Part shown: in pieces, positions 19,695 through 28,131 of the stretch
How positions within the stretch are numbered: the first letter of the stretch is position 1
How the letters are laid out: every line of letters begins with the position of its first letter
DNA from: Anaerococcus provencensis
Lineage (GTDB): Bacteria > Bacillota > Clostridia > Tissierellales > Peptoniphilaceae
Reading direction: 5' to 3'
Assembly (NCBI RefSeq): GCF_000312365.2
Contig: NZ_HG003686.1
Span: 309,366-373,365, forward strand
DNA: 64,000 nt
Program-made: the position numbers and the translations under genes
Notes under the pieces: generated by a model
The model's input: the letters and a program-made list of their open reading frames with translations, nothing else
What the model was told of the DNA's origin: nothing
Databases searched by the model: none

Positions 19695-20417
19695 TTATGA
19701 AGCAAAGGAAACTGTGTTTGCTATTCCGTCTTTTACTTCGATATTTAATCCTAAACCAGAATCTGTTATACCTTGGTAGTATTCTATGAATTCTGCTGGA
19801 GTAAATATTTCTGGTTCAGCTAGGCCACCAACTGCTTGGAACTTAGTGTCAGAGTTGAATTTGAATTTGTATGTCTTTTTTTCAAGCTCTTTTGGACTAG
19901 CTTCAGAATTTGGATCTTCTCTGTAGTCCATGGTGCCTTCAACTATTAGTGTATCTTCTTCGATTTTGATACTAGAAATTGTAGCAAGACCCATGTCGCT
20001 ATCGCGTTCTCCACCCTTTGATGCAACTAGGCTTGAAAAATAAACTCCGTCTTGGTCTTGGTAGTCCATATCTTTTTCACTTTCGCTCGTATTTTGTGAA
20101 TCATCAGCATTTTCTTTGTTAGAATCTTCTTTGTTTTCTTCCTTATTTTGATTTTTGACATTTATTACTGTCTTTTCTTCTGCTTTTGATTCTTCGACTT
20201 TTTTGTCAGTTTCTGCTTTATCTTCGTTTTCACTAACTTCGGTATTGGCATCCTCAGATACATCTTCGATTAGCTCATCTTTTGGCTTATCTGTTGATTC
20301 GTCTTCCATACTAGCAACTACATCTTCACTAATGTTTTCTCCTGAATCAGAGTTTGTGCAAGATGCTAGGCTTACTGCTAAGATTGCAGTTAATAAAATT
20401 TTATTACTAATTTTCAT
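19695..20417 (-). CDS. Lipoprotein of an unrecognised family (paralogue 1 of 3)
   Basis: A 240-residue protein with lipobox LASC (Cys20), a long acidic linker (to about residue 120) and a compact domain. The domain starts DGVYFSSLVASKGGERDSD, has a strand-rich core (LIVEGTMDYRE) and ends with IEVKDGIANTVSF. The same pattern is found in the next two genes. I know no named family for it; the GxY-SSL...GER opening is the best handle. AAGGAG precedes the ATG. A GGGTAA box with no clear -35 lies at 20440-20445. Confidence 0.84.
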   Translation of the reverse strand: MKISNKILLTAILAVSLASCTNSDSGENISEDVVASMEDESTDKPKDELIEDVSEDANTEVSENEDKAETDKKVEESKAEEKTVINVKNQNKEENKEDSNKENADDSQNTSESEKDMDYQDQDGVYFSSLVASKGGERDSDMGLATISSIKIEEDTLIVEGTMDYREDPNSEASPKELEKKTYKFKFNSDTKFQAVGGLAEPEIFTPAEFIEYYQGITDSGLGLNIEVKDGIANTVSFAS

Positions 20418-20484
20418 AATATTCTCCTTGTTATATATTTTACCCTCTGTTTACAGATAAGAAAATATTTAAAGAGAATATATC

Positions 20485-21102
20485 TTATGAAGATATTGAT
20501 ACTAGAGTCACTAGTCCATCTTTTACATCGATAAATAGGGCTAGGCCTGAGTCTTTTACTTCTTCATAGAATTTCAAGAATTCTTCTTTAGTATAGACGG
20601 TAGGTTCTTGGTCTCCGCCTGCTGATTGGAGTTTAACATCAGGGCTTAAGTTAAAGTGGAAGGACCCCTTATCATATTTTTCGTCATCTTCTGTATTTTC
20701 TAGATCTACTAAATAATCTATAGTCCCATCTACGGTGAGAACATCATCTTCTATTGTTAGATTTGATACAAATCCAGCGTTGAAGTCTTCGCTACGTTCT
20801 CCATTTTTTGAAGCCATCAGTGTTGAGAAATATCTTCCATCACGTTCTTCTATAATCATCTCATCGCTTGGATCTGATTCTTCTTTTGCATCATCATTAG
20901 CTTCATCATTGGTATCTTCTTCTATATTTTCTTCTGGTTTTTCACTATCTGCCATAGCTTCGTTTTCTGCCACTTCAGAGGCTTTTTCTTCTGTTTCCAC
21001 ACTTGTTTGATTGTCTTCGCTTGTAGGTTCTGCTTCTGTTGCATTGCCACAACTAGCTAGAGCAAGTGCTAGAACTGCTGTCATTAATATTTTCTTTTTC
21101 AT
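20485..21102 (-). CDS. Lipoprotein of an unrecognised family (paralogue 2 of 3)
   Basis: A 205-residue protein with lipobox LASC (Cys18) and an acidic linker of about 65 residues. The domain, DGRYFSTLMASKNGERSED..., follows, with TVDGTIDYLVD and a C-terminal FIDVKDGLVTLVS. It is closest to the 19695 gene (most motif residues shared) and shorter only in the linker. AAAGGAG stands before the ATG. Spacing to its neighbours is 67 and 26 nt, suggesting one transcript from the right. Confidence 0.84.
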   Translation of the reverse strand: MKKKILMTAVLALALASCGNATEAEPTSEDNQTSVETEEKASEVAENEAMADSEKPEENIEEDTNDEANDDAKEESDPSDEMIIEERDGRYFSTLMASKNGERSEDFNAGFVSNLTIEDDVLTVDGTIDYLVDLENTEDDEKYDKGSFHFNLSPDVKLQSAGGDQEPTVYTKEEFLKFYEEVKDSGLALFIDVKDGLVTLVSISS

Positions 21103-21128
21103 TATTTTCTCCTTTTTCTATAGTGATT

Positions 21129-21701
21129 TTATTTCAATCCCATGTGAACTTCCATCACAGTTCCATTGGCAACTTGTACAAATAAAGCAAGTTGCTGGTC
21201 CTTAGTTTCATTGTACATATTTAAGAATTCTTCTTGGGAATGGGTATTTGTCTCGGAACTTGAATTACTTTGTGTTGTAAATTGAGTGGCATCGTCTATT
21301 TTAAAGACATTAACCTGATTTTCTAAAGGCTTTGCCTCGCTGCTGGTATCATCATCTGAGAAAAAGTCTAAGCTTCCCTTAACAATTAGTTTATCGCCAT
21401 CTATAGCTATATCATAAACATTGGCCCAAGACCCGTCAGCTTCTCTTTCTCCATTTCTGCCCGGCTCGAGACTAGAAGTGTAAGTCCCATCATCAATAAT
21501 ATTGATTCCATCGGCTGTATCTTCTTTTCCTTCATCGTTTGTATTGGTTTCTTTATTTGTTTCCTTTGAACGTTCATCATTATTTTCACTTACAAATTCT
21601 GTAGAAGTATCGGCAGATTCCTCTGAATCTTTTGAACAAGCAGAAAAAGTAAGGATTGCTAGTAGGGCTAACAAGGTCTTTTGTAAATTCTTTTTATTCA
21701 T
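21129..21701 (-). CDS. Lipoprotein of an unrecognised family (paralogue 3 of 3, first transcribed)
   Basis: A 190-residue protein with lipobox FSAC (Cys22), a short acidic linker and the same domain in more diverged form: DGTYTSSLEPGRNGERE, then LIVKGSLDFFSDD, then FVQVANGTVMEV. It is the most distant of the three and the first from the likely promoter at 21728-21752. AGGAGG lies before the ATG. Function unknown; the tandem family suggests duplication followed by divergence of surface proteins. Confidence 0.84.
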   Translation of the reverse strand: MNKKNLQKTLLALLAILTFSACSKDSEESADTSTEFVSENNDERSKETNKETNTNDEGKEDTADGINIIDDGTYTSSLEPGRNGEREADGSWANVYDIAIDGDKLIVKGSLDFFSDDDTSSEAKPLENQVNVFKIDDATQFTTQSNSSSETNTHSQEEFLNMYNETKDQQLALFVQVANGTVMEVHMGLK

Positions 21702-21727
21702 AAAACCTCCTTTTGTTTCTACATTTT

Positions 21728-21752
21728 ATACCCGATTGCAAAAATTATTAAC
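21728..21752 (-). promoter_or_regulatory. Candidate GGGTAT-type promoter of the second lipoprotein cluster
   Basis: On the minus strand GTTAAT (21747-21752), 13 nt, GGGTAT (21728-21733). The sequence before the -10 (AATCGGGTA) is the same as at 6908. It lies 27 nt upstream of the first lipoprotein ATG. Confidence 0.42.
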
Positions 21753-21879
21753 AACTTATTTGCACAAGTGAAATTAAATGATAATTACCGATAATTACTA
21801 GACAATTAGTGACTGGTATAGTATAGTGAATCCACTAGAAAATGTCTTTGAAAGTATATAAGTTTAGGGGAAATATAGA

Positions 21880-23127
21880 ATGGATTTGAGAGATAAACTT
21901 GAGATTCTAGCTGATGCAGCCAAGTATGATGTGTCTTGCTCATCTAGTGGATCTAATAGAAAAAATCATAATAAAGGACTAGGTAATGGGTCAATGGGTG
22001 GCATATGCCATTCGTGGTCTGAAGATGGTAGATGTATTTCTCTGCTCAAAATCTTAATGACCAATTCTTGTATATATAATTGTGAATATTGCATAAATCG
22101 TAGGGACAATGAAACTAGAAGAGCCACATTTAGCCCAGAAGAAGTGGCAACTCTCACTATGAATTTTTACCGCAGAAATTATATAGAAGGCTTGTTTCTT
22201 TCATCTGGCATAATTAGAAATCCAGACCATACCATGGAACAATTGATAAGAGTTGCTGATTTGCTGAGAAACACCTACAAATTCAATGGATACATACACA
22301 TGAAGGCAATTCCTGGGGCAAGCTATGACTTGGTAAGAAAAATGGGCCTGCTTGTAGATAGAATGTCTATAAATATTGAACTTCCAACCCAAAAAGCCCT
22401 ATCAGAACTTGCACCAGAAAAGAAAATAGCAGACATTACCCGCCCAATGGCTGATGTAAAAAATGAACTAATGGTTTATGGAGCTGATAGGATGAAATTT
22501 CATCACACACCTAAGTTTCTACCAGCAGGGCAGACTACTCAAATGATAATTGGAGCAAATAGGGAAAGTGATTACGAAATCATCAAAGCTAGTGAGGATT
22601 TATACAATAATTACTCTTTAAAGAGAGTTTATTATTCGGGTTTTGTACCAGTTGTCAAATCAAAATGGACCCAAGGAATTGACAAAGCTCCGCTTTTGCG
22701 TGAACATAGGCTCTACCAAGCTGACTTTCTCATGCGTGGATATAAATTTTCCGCTGATGATATATTATCAGCTGTGAATTCTAACTTTGATTTAAGAATA
22801 GATCCCAAAACTAATTGGGCTATCAACAATATCGAAAGATTCCCCATAGAGATAAATACGGCAACTTATGACCAGTTGATGAAAGTTCCTGGTTTCGGCA
22901 GGACATATGCTAATAGGATTATCGCTGCTCGAAAATTCCACAGAATATCCTATGATAATCTAAGGCAGATGAAAATATCAACCAAACGCGCCCAGCATTT
23001 CATCTTAGTAAATGGAGTTTATAGAGGTCTACGTTTTAAAAATAAAAAGACCCTTAGGGATATGATGAGTGCACCAGACAATTCGAATTACCAACAATTA
23101 TCAATGTTTGATAGGCAGCTTCCATGA
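21880..23127 (+). CDS. Radical SAM protein, putative DNA modification/repair (TIGR03916 type)
   Basis: A 415-residue enzyme. The iron-sulfur cluster cysteines are C64, C68 and C71 in SCIYNCEYC, followed by a radical SAM barrel. Residues about 320-365 form a helix-hairpin-helix segment (INTATYDQLMKVPGFGRTYANRI), a DNA-binding fold. This architecture is the one annotated as SPL-like putative DNA modification/repair protein, always paired with a DUF4130 protein as here. The chemistry has not been fixed for the family to my knowledge. The next gene overlaps it by 4 nt (ATGA). Confidence 0.9.
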   Translation: MDLRDKLEILADAAKYDVSCSSSGSNRKNHNKGLGNGSMGGICHSWSEDGRCISLLKILMTNSCIYNCEYCINRRDNETRRATFSPEEVATLTMNFYRRNYIEGLFLSSGIIRNPDHTMEQLIRVADLLRNTYKFNGYIHMKAIPGASYDLVRKMGLLVDRMSINIELPTQKALSELAPEKKIADITRPMADVKNELMVYGADRMKFHHTPKFLPAGQTTQMIIGANRESDYEIIKASEDLYNNYSLKRVYYSGFVPVVKSKWTQGIDKAPLLREHRLYQADFLMRGYKFSADDILSAVNSNFDLRIDPKTNWAINNIERFPIEINTATYDQLMKVPGFGRTYANRIIAARKFHRISYDNLRQMKISTKRAQHFILVNGVYRGLRFKNKKTLRDMMSAPDNSNYQQLSMFDRQLP

Positions 23128-23855
23128 TTTATAATTACGATGGGACCTTTGACGGCTTAATGACTGTAATATTTGAAAAATACAAAGATATAGGGAAGTG
23201 TGAGATATCAAAGGAAAGTGACCAAGTAAACTTTCTAGCAAGTGAATTTGTAGAAACAAATCTAATAGAAGCTCAAAGAGTCATCAGGTCTATAAAAGAT
23301 AATATAGGAGATGAATTCCTAACCGATGCCTACAAGGTATTTAAGTCAAAAGATGACACGAAAGAGGAAACCATAGCTATCACAGTCAAATCATGTCTTA
23401 TATATGGCAGAATCTACCTGGGATCATCCAAAAAAGCCGCTATAAGATTTAGACAAATACTAAGAAATTTCAACCATGAAGTTCACACTTACAAGGGCCT
23501 AGTAAGATTTAGGGAAATCCAAGATAATTATTTACTAGGAGAAATAGAGCCGGAAAATGACATCATAGAACACTTGACTCCGCATTTTCTAAGAAGGATG
23601 CCAAAGGAAAAGTTTATAATCTATGATAAGAATCGTAAGAAGTCAAGTCTTTGCGAGAAGGGATCTTGGGAAATAGTAGAGATACTAGAAATGAATGGGG
23701 TAGATAGTAAAGAAGAAGAAATATTTAAAGACGCCTGGCAGGGATTTTATAAGGCCATAGGAATAGAGGAAAGAAAAAACCACAAGCTGATGATATCCAA
23801 TATGCCAAAAAAATACTGGAAGTACCTACCTGAGAAGCAAAGTAGCTTAGATTAA
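23124..23855 (+). CDS. DUF4130 family protein, partner of the radical SAM enzyme (TIGR03915 type)
   Basis: A 243-residue protein opening with IYNYDGTFDGLMTVIFEKYK, the family's typical start. The C-terminal DUF4130 region includes LTPHFLRRMPKEKFIIYDKNR and ends with a tryptophan-rich GFYKAIGIEERKN...PKKYWKYLPE. DUF4130 proteins are found beside the TIGR03916 radical SAM protein and are thought to be nucleic-acid repair partners. The start ATG overlaps the previous stop, so expression should be coupled. Confidence 0.9.
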   Translation: MIYNYDGTFDGLMTVIFEKYKDIGKCEISKESDQVNFLASEFVETNLIEAQRVIRSIKDNIGDEFLTDAYKVFKSKDDTKEETIAITVKSCLIYGRIYLGSSKKAAIRFRQILRNFNHEVHTYKGLVRFREIQDNYLLGEIEPENDIIEHLTPHFLRRMPKEKFIIYDKNRKKSSLCEKGSWEIVEILEMNGVDSKEEEIFKDAWQGFYKAIGIEERKNHKLMISNMPKKYWKYLPEKQSSLD

Positions 23856-23908
23856 TTATATTAAAAATATGATTTACTCTCAATTCAAAGAGATTACAAA
23901 GGATAATT

Positions 23909-24441
23909 ATGAAAGAAAAATTAATATCTACACTAAAAGAAAGATTCGATAAGACTTTAGACCTCCACTCAAAGGCAAATTGGGATGAAATTGAGGAGAA
24001 ATTATTAAATGACAAGAAGTTATTAGAAACTTTGTGTATAATGGAAGAAACTGGTGGGGAGATAAATTTTGTTGACTTACCAATATTTTCTGGGCCAGTT
24101 TTCCTAGATTGTGCCAAGGAATCTCCCAAGGGACGCAGGAGTCTCTGCTATGACAAGGAAGCCAGAATAAAGAGAAAGAAAAATGCCCCAGATTCATCGG
24201 TAATGGAAGAAGCAGAAAATATGGGAATCAAAGTTCTAAATGAAAATCAATACTACTCCCTTCAAGAGCTTTTTGAATTTGATTTAAAAACATCGTCTTG
24301 GATTTGACTGAAGATGACTTAAGGACTAGGGGTGGAGCTTGCTTTTGTGAGAAGAGATATGGCAGAATCTTCACCTTCCACAACGGAGCTGATTCCTACT
24401 ATGCTTCAAGAGGGTTTCGTGGATACATTGAATTAAATTAA
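23909..24441 (+). pseudogene. DUF4256 family protein gene with a frameshift
   Basis: The first frame (23909-24307) gives 132 residues ending KTSSWI and stop. Just after the tryptophan another frame continues for about 45 codons with the rest of the DUF4256 family sequence: LTEDDLRTRGGACFCEKRY, then GRIFTFHNGADSYYASRGFRG, ending at TAA 24439-24441. One missing T in the run after TGGA (TTT in place of TTTT near 24300) restores the full ~178-residue protein. Conservation on both sides suggests a recent mutation or a sequencing error in a homopolymer. Function of the family is unknown. Confidence 0.85.
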
Positions 24442-24454
24442 TATTATTAGAATT

Positions 24455-24477
24455 GACTAGAAAGCTAGTCTTTTTTT
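24455..24477 (+). terminator. Terminator after the DUF4256 gene
   Basis: GACTAG-AAAG-CTAGTC followed by seven T residues. Confidence 0.85.
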
Positions 24478-24484
24478 ATGTAAA

Positions 24485-24510
24485 TTTAACAAAAGATATT
24501 ATATAATATC
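24485..24510 (+). promoter_or_regulatory. TTAACA box and 16-bp palindrome before the two-component genes
   Basis: TTAACA at 24485-24490 is the same hexamer as in the tandem at 26299-26315. GATATTATATAATATC (24495-24510) is a perfect palindrome containing a TATAAT, ending 18 nt before the start codon. It could be an operator or a chance AT-rich palindrome. Confidence 0.4.
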
Positions 24511-24528
24511 TGTAAAATGGAGGTAAGT

Positions 24529-25200
24529 ATGCGTGTATTAGTTGTAGAAGATGATTTAGATTTAATAGAATTACTAGCTGAAGGTTTGACCATGTATGGT
24601 TATGCTGTTGATAAGGCGACAGATGGAGAAGAAGCCATTGATATGGCTTATGTTGAGACTTATGATGTGATTGTTTTGGATATCAATTTGCCAAAAAAGG
24701 ACGGCTTTGAGGTTCTTGAGGAAATCCGTGACTTTAACAAAGAAGTAAATATCATAATGCTTACAGCACGTTCTGACATAGATGATAGGGTCAAGGGTCT
24801 TGATTTTGGAGCAAATGATTATATGGTAAAGCCTTTTGATCTAAAGGAGCTTGATGCCAGAATGAGGGCGCTTTTGAGAAGAAAATCTGTTACAGAAAAT
24901 CCTATTTTGGAAGCTGGAGGCATGACTTTTGATACGACCACCCGTGAAGCCTTTGTAGGAGACAGGAAACTAAATCTAACCCAAAAAGAGACTGGTATTT
25001 TAGAATATCTATTTTTGAACAAGGAAAAATATGTATCCAGCGAGGAGCTCATAGATCACGTTTGGGATTCAAATGCTGATAGCTTCTCAAACTCTGTAAG
25101 AGTCCATATGTCCTCCCTTAGGAAGAAAATCAAAGAAGCTAGCGGAGAGAACAAAATAGAAAACATAATTGGCAAGGGCTATAGAATTTATGAAAACTGA
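24529..25200 (+). CDS. OmpR/PhoB family response regulator
   Basis: A 223-residue regulator. The start is placed at 24529 (MRVLVVEDD) because GGAGG lies at the proper distance before it; the ATG at 24517 overlaps the RBS itself. The receiver has Asp8/Asp9, phospho-acceptor Asp51 in VLDINLPKKDG and Lys in VKPFDLKEL. A winged helix ends NIIGKGYRIYEN. The kinase gene starts inside its end. A redox cassette follows downstream, suggesting that as its target. Confidence 0.92.
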   Translation: MRVLVVEDDLDLIELLAEGLTMYGYAVDKATDGEEAIDMAYVETYDVIVLDINLPKKDGFEVLEEIRDFNKEVNIIMLTARSDIDDRVKGLDFGANDYMVKPFDLKELDARMRALLRRKSVTENPILEAGGMTFDTTTREAFVGDRKLNLTQKETGILEYLFLNKEKYVSSEELIDHVWDSNADSFSNSVRVHMSSLRKKIKEASGENKIENIIGKGYRIYEN

Positions 25201-26302
25201 GAAATTTTATCAATCTATTGTCTTTAAGTTGATTTTTGCAGTTGTAATCATTTTTATAGCCATGATTACCATTACAAATTACTTGATTAATCAAAAGCAA
25301 ATAGAGATGACAGAGCTAATGCTTAAGCAAATTGAAGAATGGATGCCTAATTATAAGAATTCCATAGTTGTAACAGTAAACAACGCCCACTTACAATCGT
25401 CAGCAGATTTTAAAATATACACCTTTATAGTAACAGGAATTGTGATATTGACCGGGTCTTTGATTTTTGCCTTTATCATTACAAAAATTTTGGATCCCCT
25501 AAAGGAACTTCAAAAAAACATCGCAAAGGTTGATATCGATAGGCCAGAAACTTTTTCTGAAAAACTATTGATAGAAGATGGGTCAAGTGAGATAGTCGAT
25601 TTGTCAGAAAGTTTTAACAATCTCATGGATAGGGTCTACAAAGACTACAAAAAACAAAAGGACTTTTCAGCAAATGTGGCCCATGAACTGCGCACACCAG
25701 TTGCTGTTATGAAGGCCCAAGTCGATGTTTTTAAGAGAAAAGAGATGGATGATGAAACTTCAGTTTTTGTTGAGAAAATGGATAAGTCTCTAGAAAAACT
25801 AACAAACCTTATAAATTTAGTCCTTATGTTTTCCAAAAATCAGGAGCCTCATATAAGTAAGGTTTGCATAAATTCATTAATAGAAGAGATATTGTTTGAC
25901 CTAGAAGATAAAATTGCAGATAAGGGTATCAAGGTGAATTTTGATAATGATGCGGATCTATGCATCAAGTCAGATGATGCGCTCTTGCAAAGATTGTTAT
26001 TTAATATAATAGAAAATTCTATAAAATACAACATCCAAGATGGATTTATAAATATAGAAACAAAAGTTGATAATGATAAATTAACAATAGAGATAGCAGA
26101 TTCTGGCATTGGTATGACCGATGAACAAAAAAGGAAAATATTTGATCTCTTCTACCAGGCTGACAAATCAAGAAATGGTGAAGGCTTTGGAATTGGCCTA
26201 TCCTTATCAAAACAAATAGCAGATTCTTTGGGAGCAAAGATTGAGGTTTTGGACAATGAGCCCATGGGAAGTAAGTTTTTGATCAACTTCAAACAATCTT
26301 AA
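25190..26302 (+). CDS. Sensor histidine kinase
   Basis: A 370-residue kinase starting at ATG 25190 (MKTEKFYQS), 11 nt inside the regulator gene. Two membrane segments (about residues 12-30 and 82-104) enclose a short loop of about 50 residues, then a HAMP linker (ITKILDPLKEL). The H box is NVAHELRTPVAVM, the N box FNIIENSIKYN, and the G boxes ADSGIGM and GFGIGLSL. It is a classic sensor of the EnvZ/PhoR layout. Confidence 0.92.
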   Translation: MKTEKFYQSIVFKLIFAVVIIFIAMITITNYLINQKQIEMTELMLKQIEEWMPNYKNSIVVTVNNAHLQSSADFKIYTFIVTGIVILTGSLIFAFIITKILDPLKELQKNIAKVDIDRPETFSEKLLIEDGSSEIVDLSESFNNLMDRVYKDYKKQKDFSANVAHELRTPVAVMKAQVDVFKRKEMDDETSVFVEKMDKSLEKLTNLINLVLMFSKNQEPHISKVCINSLIEEILFDLEDKIADKGIKVNFDNDADLCIKSDDALLQRLLFNIIENSIKYNIQDGFINIETKVDNDKLTIEIADSGIGMTDEQKRKIFDLFYQADKSRNGEGFGIGLSLSKQIADSLGAKIEVLDNEPMGSKFLINFKQS

Positions 26303-26315
26303 CAAGGATTTAACA
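26299..26315 (+). promoter_or_regulatory. TTAACA-N5-TTAACA direct repeat before the redox cassette
   Basis: TTAACA at 26299-26304 and 26310-26315, 11 nt apart. This is the layout of PhoP-type sites in Bacillus and of OmpR-family sites in general. It straddles the kinase stop codon and lies 35 nt upstream of the CXXC protein gene. Confidence 0.5.
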
Positions 26316-26349
26316 ATTCATTTGCTAATATTGTTGTAGAGGTAATGAT

Positions 26350-26496
26350 ATGAAAAAAATTGACAAAAAAGTAATAAGAAATTTAATATTTGTCACTTCT
26401 CTAGTCTTTATGGTATATGGGGCAAGTCGTGGCGAAGTAGACACTGTTTTTCACAAGGCAGTAAAACTATGTTTGGAGTGTATAGGAATTGGATAA
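26350..26496 (+). CDS. CD1871A family CXXC-motif small membrane protein
   Basis: A 48-residue protein: MKKIDKKVIRNLIF, one hydrophobic helix (residues 11-24), then ASRGEVDTVFHKAVKLCLECIGIG with the terminal CLEC motif. Tail and size fit the CD1871A family of small CXXC proteins found in clostridia and relatives next to polyferredoxins. GAGGTAATG precedes the ATG. It overlaps the next gene by 8 nt and would be easy to miss because of its length. Probable role: thiol electron carrier or cluster partner at the membrane. Confidence 0.85.
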   Translation: MKKIDKKVIRNLIFVTSLVFMVYGASRGEVDTVFHKAVKLCLECIGIG

Positions 26497-27343
26497 GAAA
26501 AATCCCAGACATATTATACAAGCTCTAGCGACACTAGTTTATAACATACATATACCAAACTTTTTCAAAGGGAAAATCTATACTGGGCCAACGAAGAAAA
26601 TTTGCCTGCCTGGATTAAATTGTTATTCATGCCCAGGTGCTGCTGGAGCCTGTCCTATTGGTTCCCTGCAGGCTGTTATGGGCAGCAAGAAATATAGATT
26701 TTCCTACTATGTTTTTGGCGTAATGGCATTTTTTGGAGTAATGTTTGGAAGACTCATATGTGGCTTTCTTTGCCCTTTTGGTTTCTTCCAAGATTTGATC
26801 CACAAAATCCCAAGCCCAAAATTGTCCACTAAGAAACTTTGGCCCCTCCGCTATATCAAATATGGGATTCTGTTTTCCTTAATCATAGCCCTAGGCCTAG
26901 TCTTAAGAGATGTGTACGAAGTAATTCCTCCCTATTTTTGTAAGTACATCTGTCCACAAGGGATTCTAGAAGGTGCATTTCCCTTAGCGCTTAAAAATCC
27001 TTCACTAAGACTTGGTATGGGAGCCTTATTTAATTGGAAACTAGGAATTTTGATAGTAACCATAATCTTATCGACCATATTTTATAGACCTTTTTGTAAG
27101 TGGATTTGTCCACTAGGTGCATTTTATGCTTTCTTTAATAAGTATAGTTTTTACCAAATGGAAGTAAAAAAATCAAAATGCATAGACTGTGGCAAGTGCG
27201 CTAGAGTTTGCAAGATGGACGTTGACATTAGGAAAAATTCCTGCCATAGCGAATGTATAAGATGCAATGACTGTGTCAAAGCTTGCCCTACTAAGGCCAT
27301 ATCAACCTCAATGATAAAAAGGAGAGAAATTGATGAAAATTAA
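26489..27343 (+). CDS. 4Fe-4S membrane protein (NapH/YccM-like polyferredoxin)
   Basis: A 284-residue protein with TTG start inside the small CXXC gene. An early cysteine cluster (CLPGLNCYSCPGAAGACPIG) precedes several membrane segments with CGFLCPFG, CKYICPQG and CKWICPLG motifs. Two classical ferredoxin clusters end the protein: CIDCGKCARVCKMD and CIRCNDCVKACPTKA. NapH-type proteins pass electrons across the membrane to a periplasmic or extracellular acceptor; here the acceptor may be the TlpA-like lipoprotein that follows. The genes overlap. Confidence 0.9.
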   Translation: MDKKNPRHIIQALATLVYNIHIPNFFKGKIYTGPTKKICLPGLNCYSCPGAAGACPIGSLQAVMGSKKYRFSYYVFGVMAFFGVMFGRLICGFLCPFGFFQDLIHKIPSPKLSTKKLWPLRYIKYGILFSLIIALGLVLRDVYEVIPPYFCKYICPQGILEGAFPLALKNPSLRLGMGALFNWKLGILIVTIILSTIFYRPFCKWICPLGAFYAFFNKYSFYQMEVKKSKCIDCGKCARVCKMDVDIRKNSCHSECIRCNDCVKACPTKAISTSMIKRREIDEN

Positions 27344-28040
27344 AAAATTTAATGCTATTTTATTAGCAGCTCTAATGCTTACAGCTTGTGGCAACCAAAA
27401 AGCTGAAAAAACTGAAAATGAAACTAAAACTGAAGCTAAAGCAGAAACTGAAGATAAAACTGAAACAAAAGAAGAAACTGCACCAGCTGAGGCCATGGAA
27501 TCTATGCCTGAAGGAGCAAATGTAGTAAAAGAAAACTTGCCTATAGATGAACCAGAAACAAATGGCGAAAAAATCACAAAATTACCAAACTTCACATCAA
27601 AAGACCAAGATGGCAAGGATTTTACTAACGAAGATATTGCAAAAAATGATGCTACAGTAATAAACTTGTGGTTTACAGGATGTTCAGCTTGTATAGACGA
27701 AATGGACGAGCTAAACGACCTTGCAGATGAGCTAAACAAGGAAGATGGAGTAGAATTCCTATCAATGTGTACAGATGTAAATTACGACGAATCTACCAAG
27801 GAAGCTTTTGATAGAATCGTAGCTGACAAAAAGCCGACATACAAGACACTTGCAGTTGACTATGAGGGCGACATGAAAGACTACCTAGAAAACATATTTG
27901 CCTATCCAACAACTATAGTTGTAGACAAAAATGGCAATATCATAGGAGATCCAATAGAAGGCGCACTTATTCCAGAAGAACAAGTAGCCAAACTAAAAGA
28001 AAATATTAAAAAAGCTGTTGAATCTTCAAAAAATAGCTAA
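27333..28040 (+). CDS. TlpA/ResA-like thioredoxin lipoprotein
   Basis: A 235-residue lipoprotein. The start is ATG 27333 after AAGGAGAGAA; lipobox LTAC (Cys19). A Glu/Lys/Thr-repeat linker runs to about residue 55, followed by a thioredoxin fold with LWFTGCSACIDEMDEL, in which CSAC is the redox pair, and the cis-proline region in AYPTTIVVDKNG. It should reduce or isomerise disulfides outside the membrane using electrons from the polyferredoxin. It overlaps the upstream gene by 11 nt and is followed by a terminator. Confidence 0.9.
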   Translation: MKIKKFNAILLAALMLTACGNQKAEKTENETKTEAKAETEDKTETKEETAPAEAMESMPEGANVVKENLPIDEPETNGEKITKLPNFTSKDQDGKDFTNEDIAKNDATVINLWFTGCSACIDEMDELNDLADELNKEDGVEFLSMCTDVNYDESTKEAFDRIVADKKPTYKTLAVDYEGDMKDYLENIFAYPTTIVVDKNGNIIGDPIEGALIPEEQVAKLKENIKKAVESSKNS

Positions 28041-28044
28041 GAGG

Positions 28045-28068
28045 TGCACATTTATATGTGCATTTTTT
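28045..28068 (+). terminator. Terminator of the redox cassette
   Basis: TGCACAT-TTAT-ATGTGCA followed by TTTTTT, just after the stop codon. Confidence 0.88.
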
Positions 28069-28131
28069 ATATGTTGATTAATGGAATAAAGCATTATATA
28101 ATTGAAGGAGATTATTGTAAAGGAGCTAATA

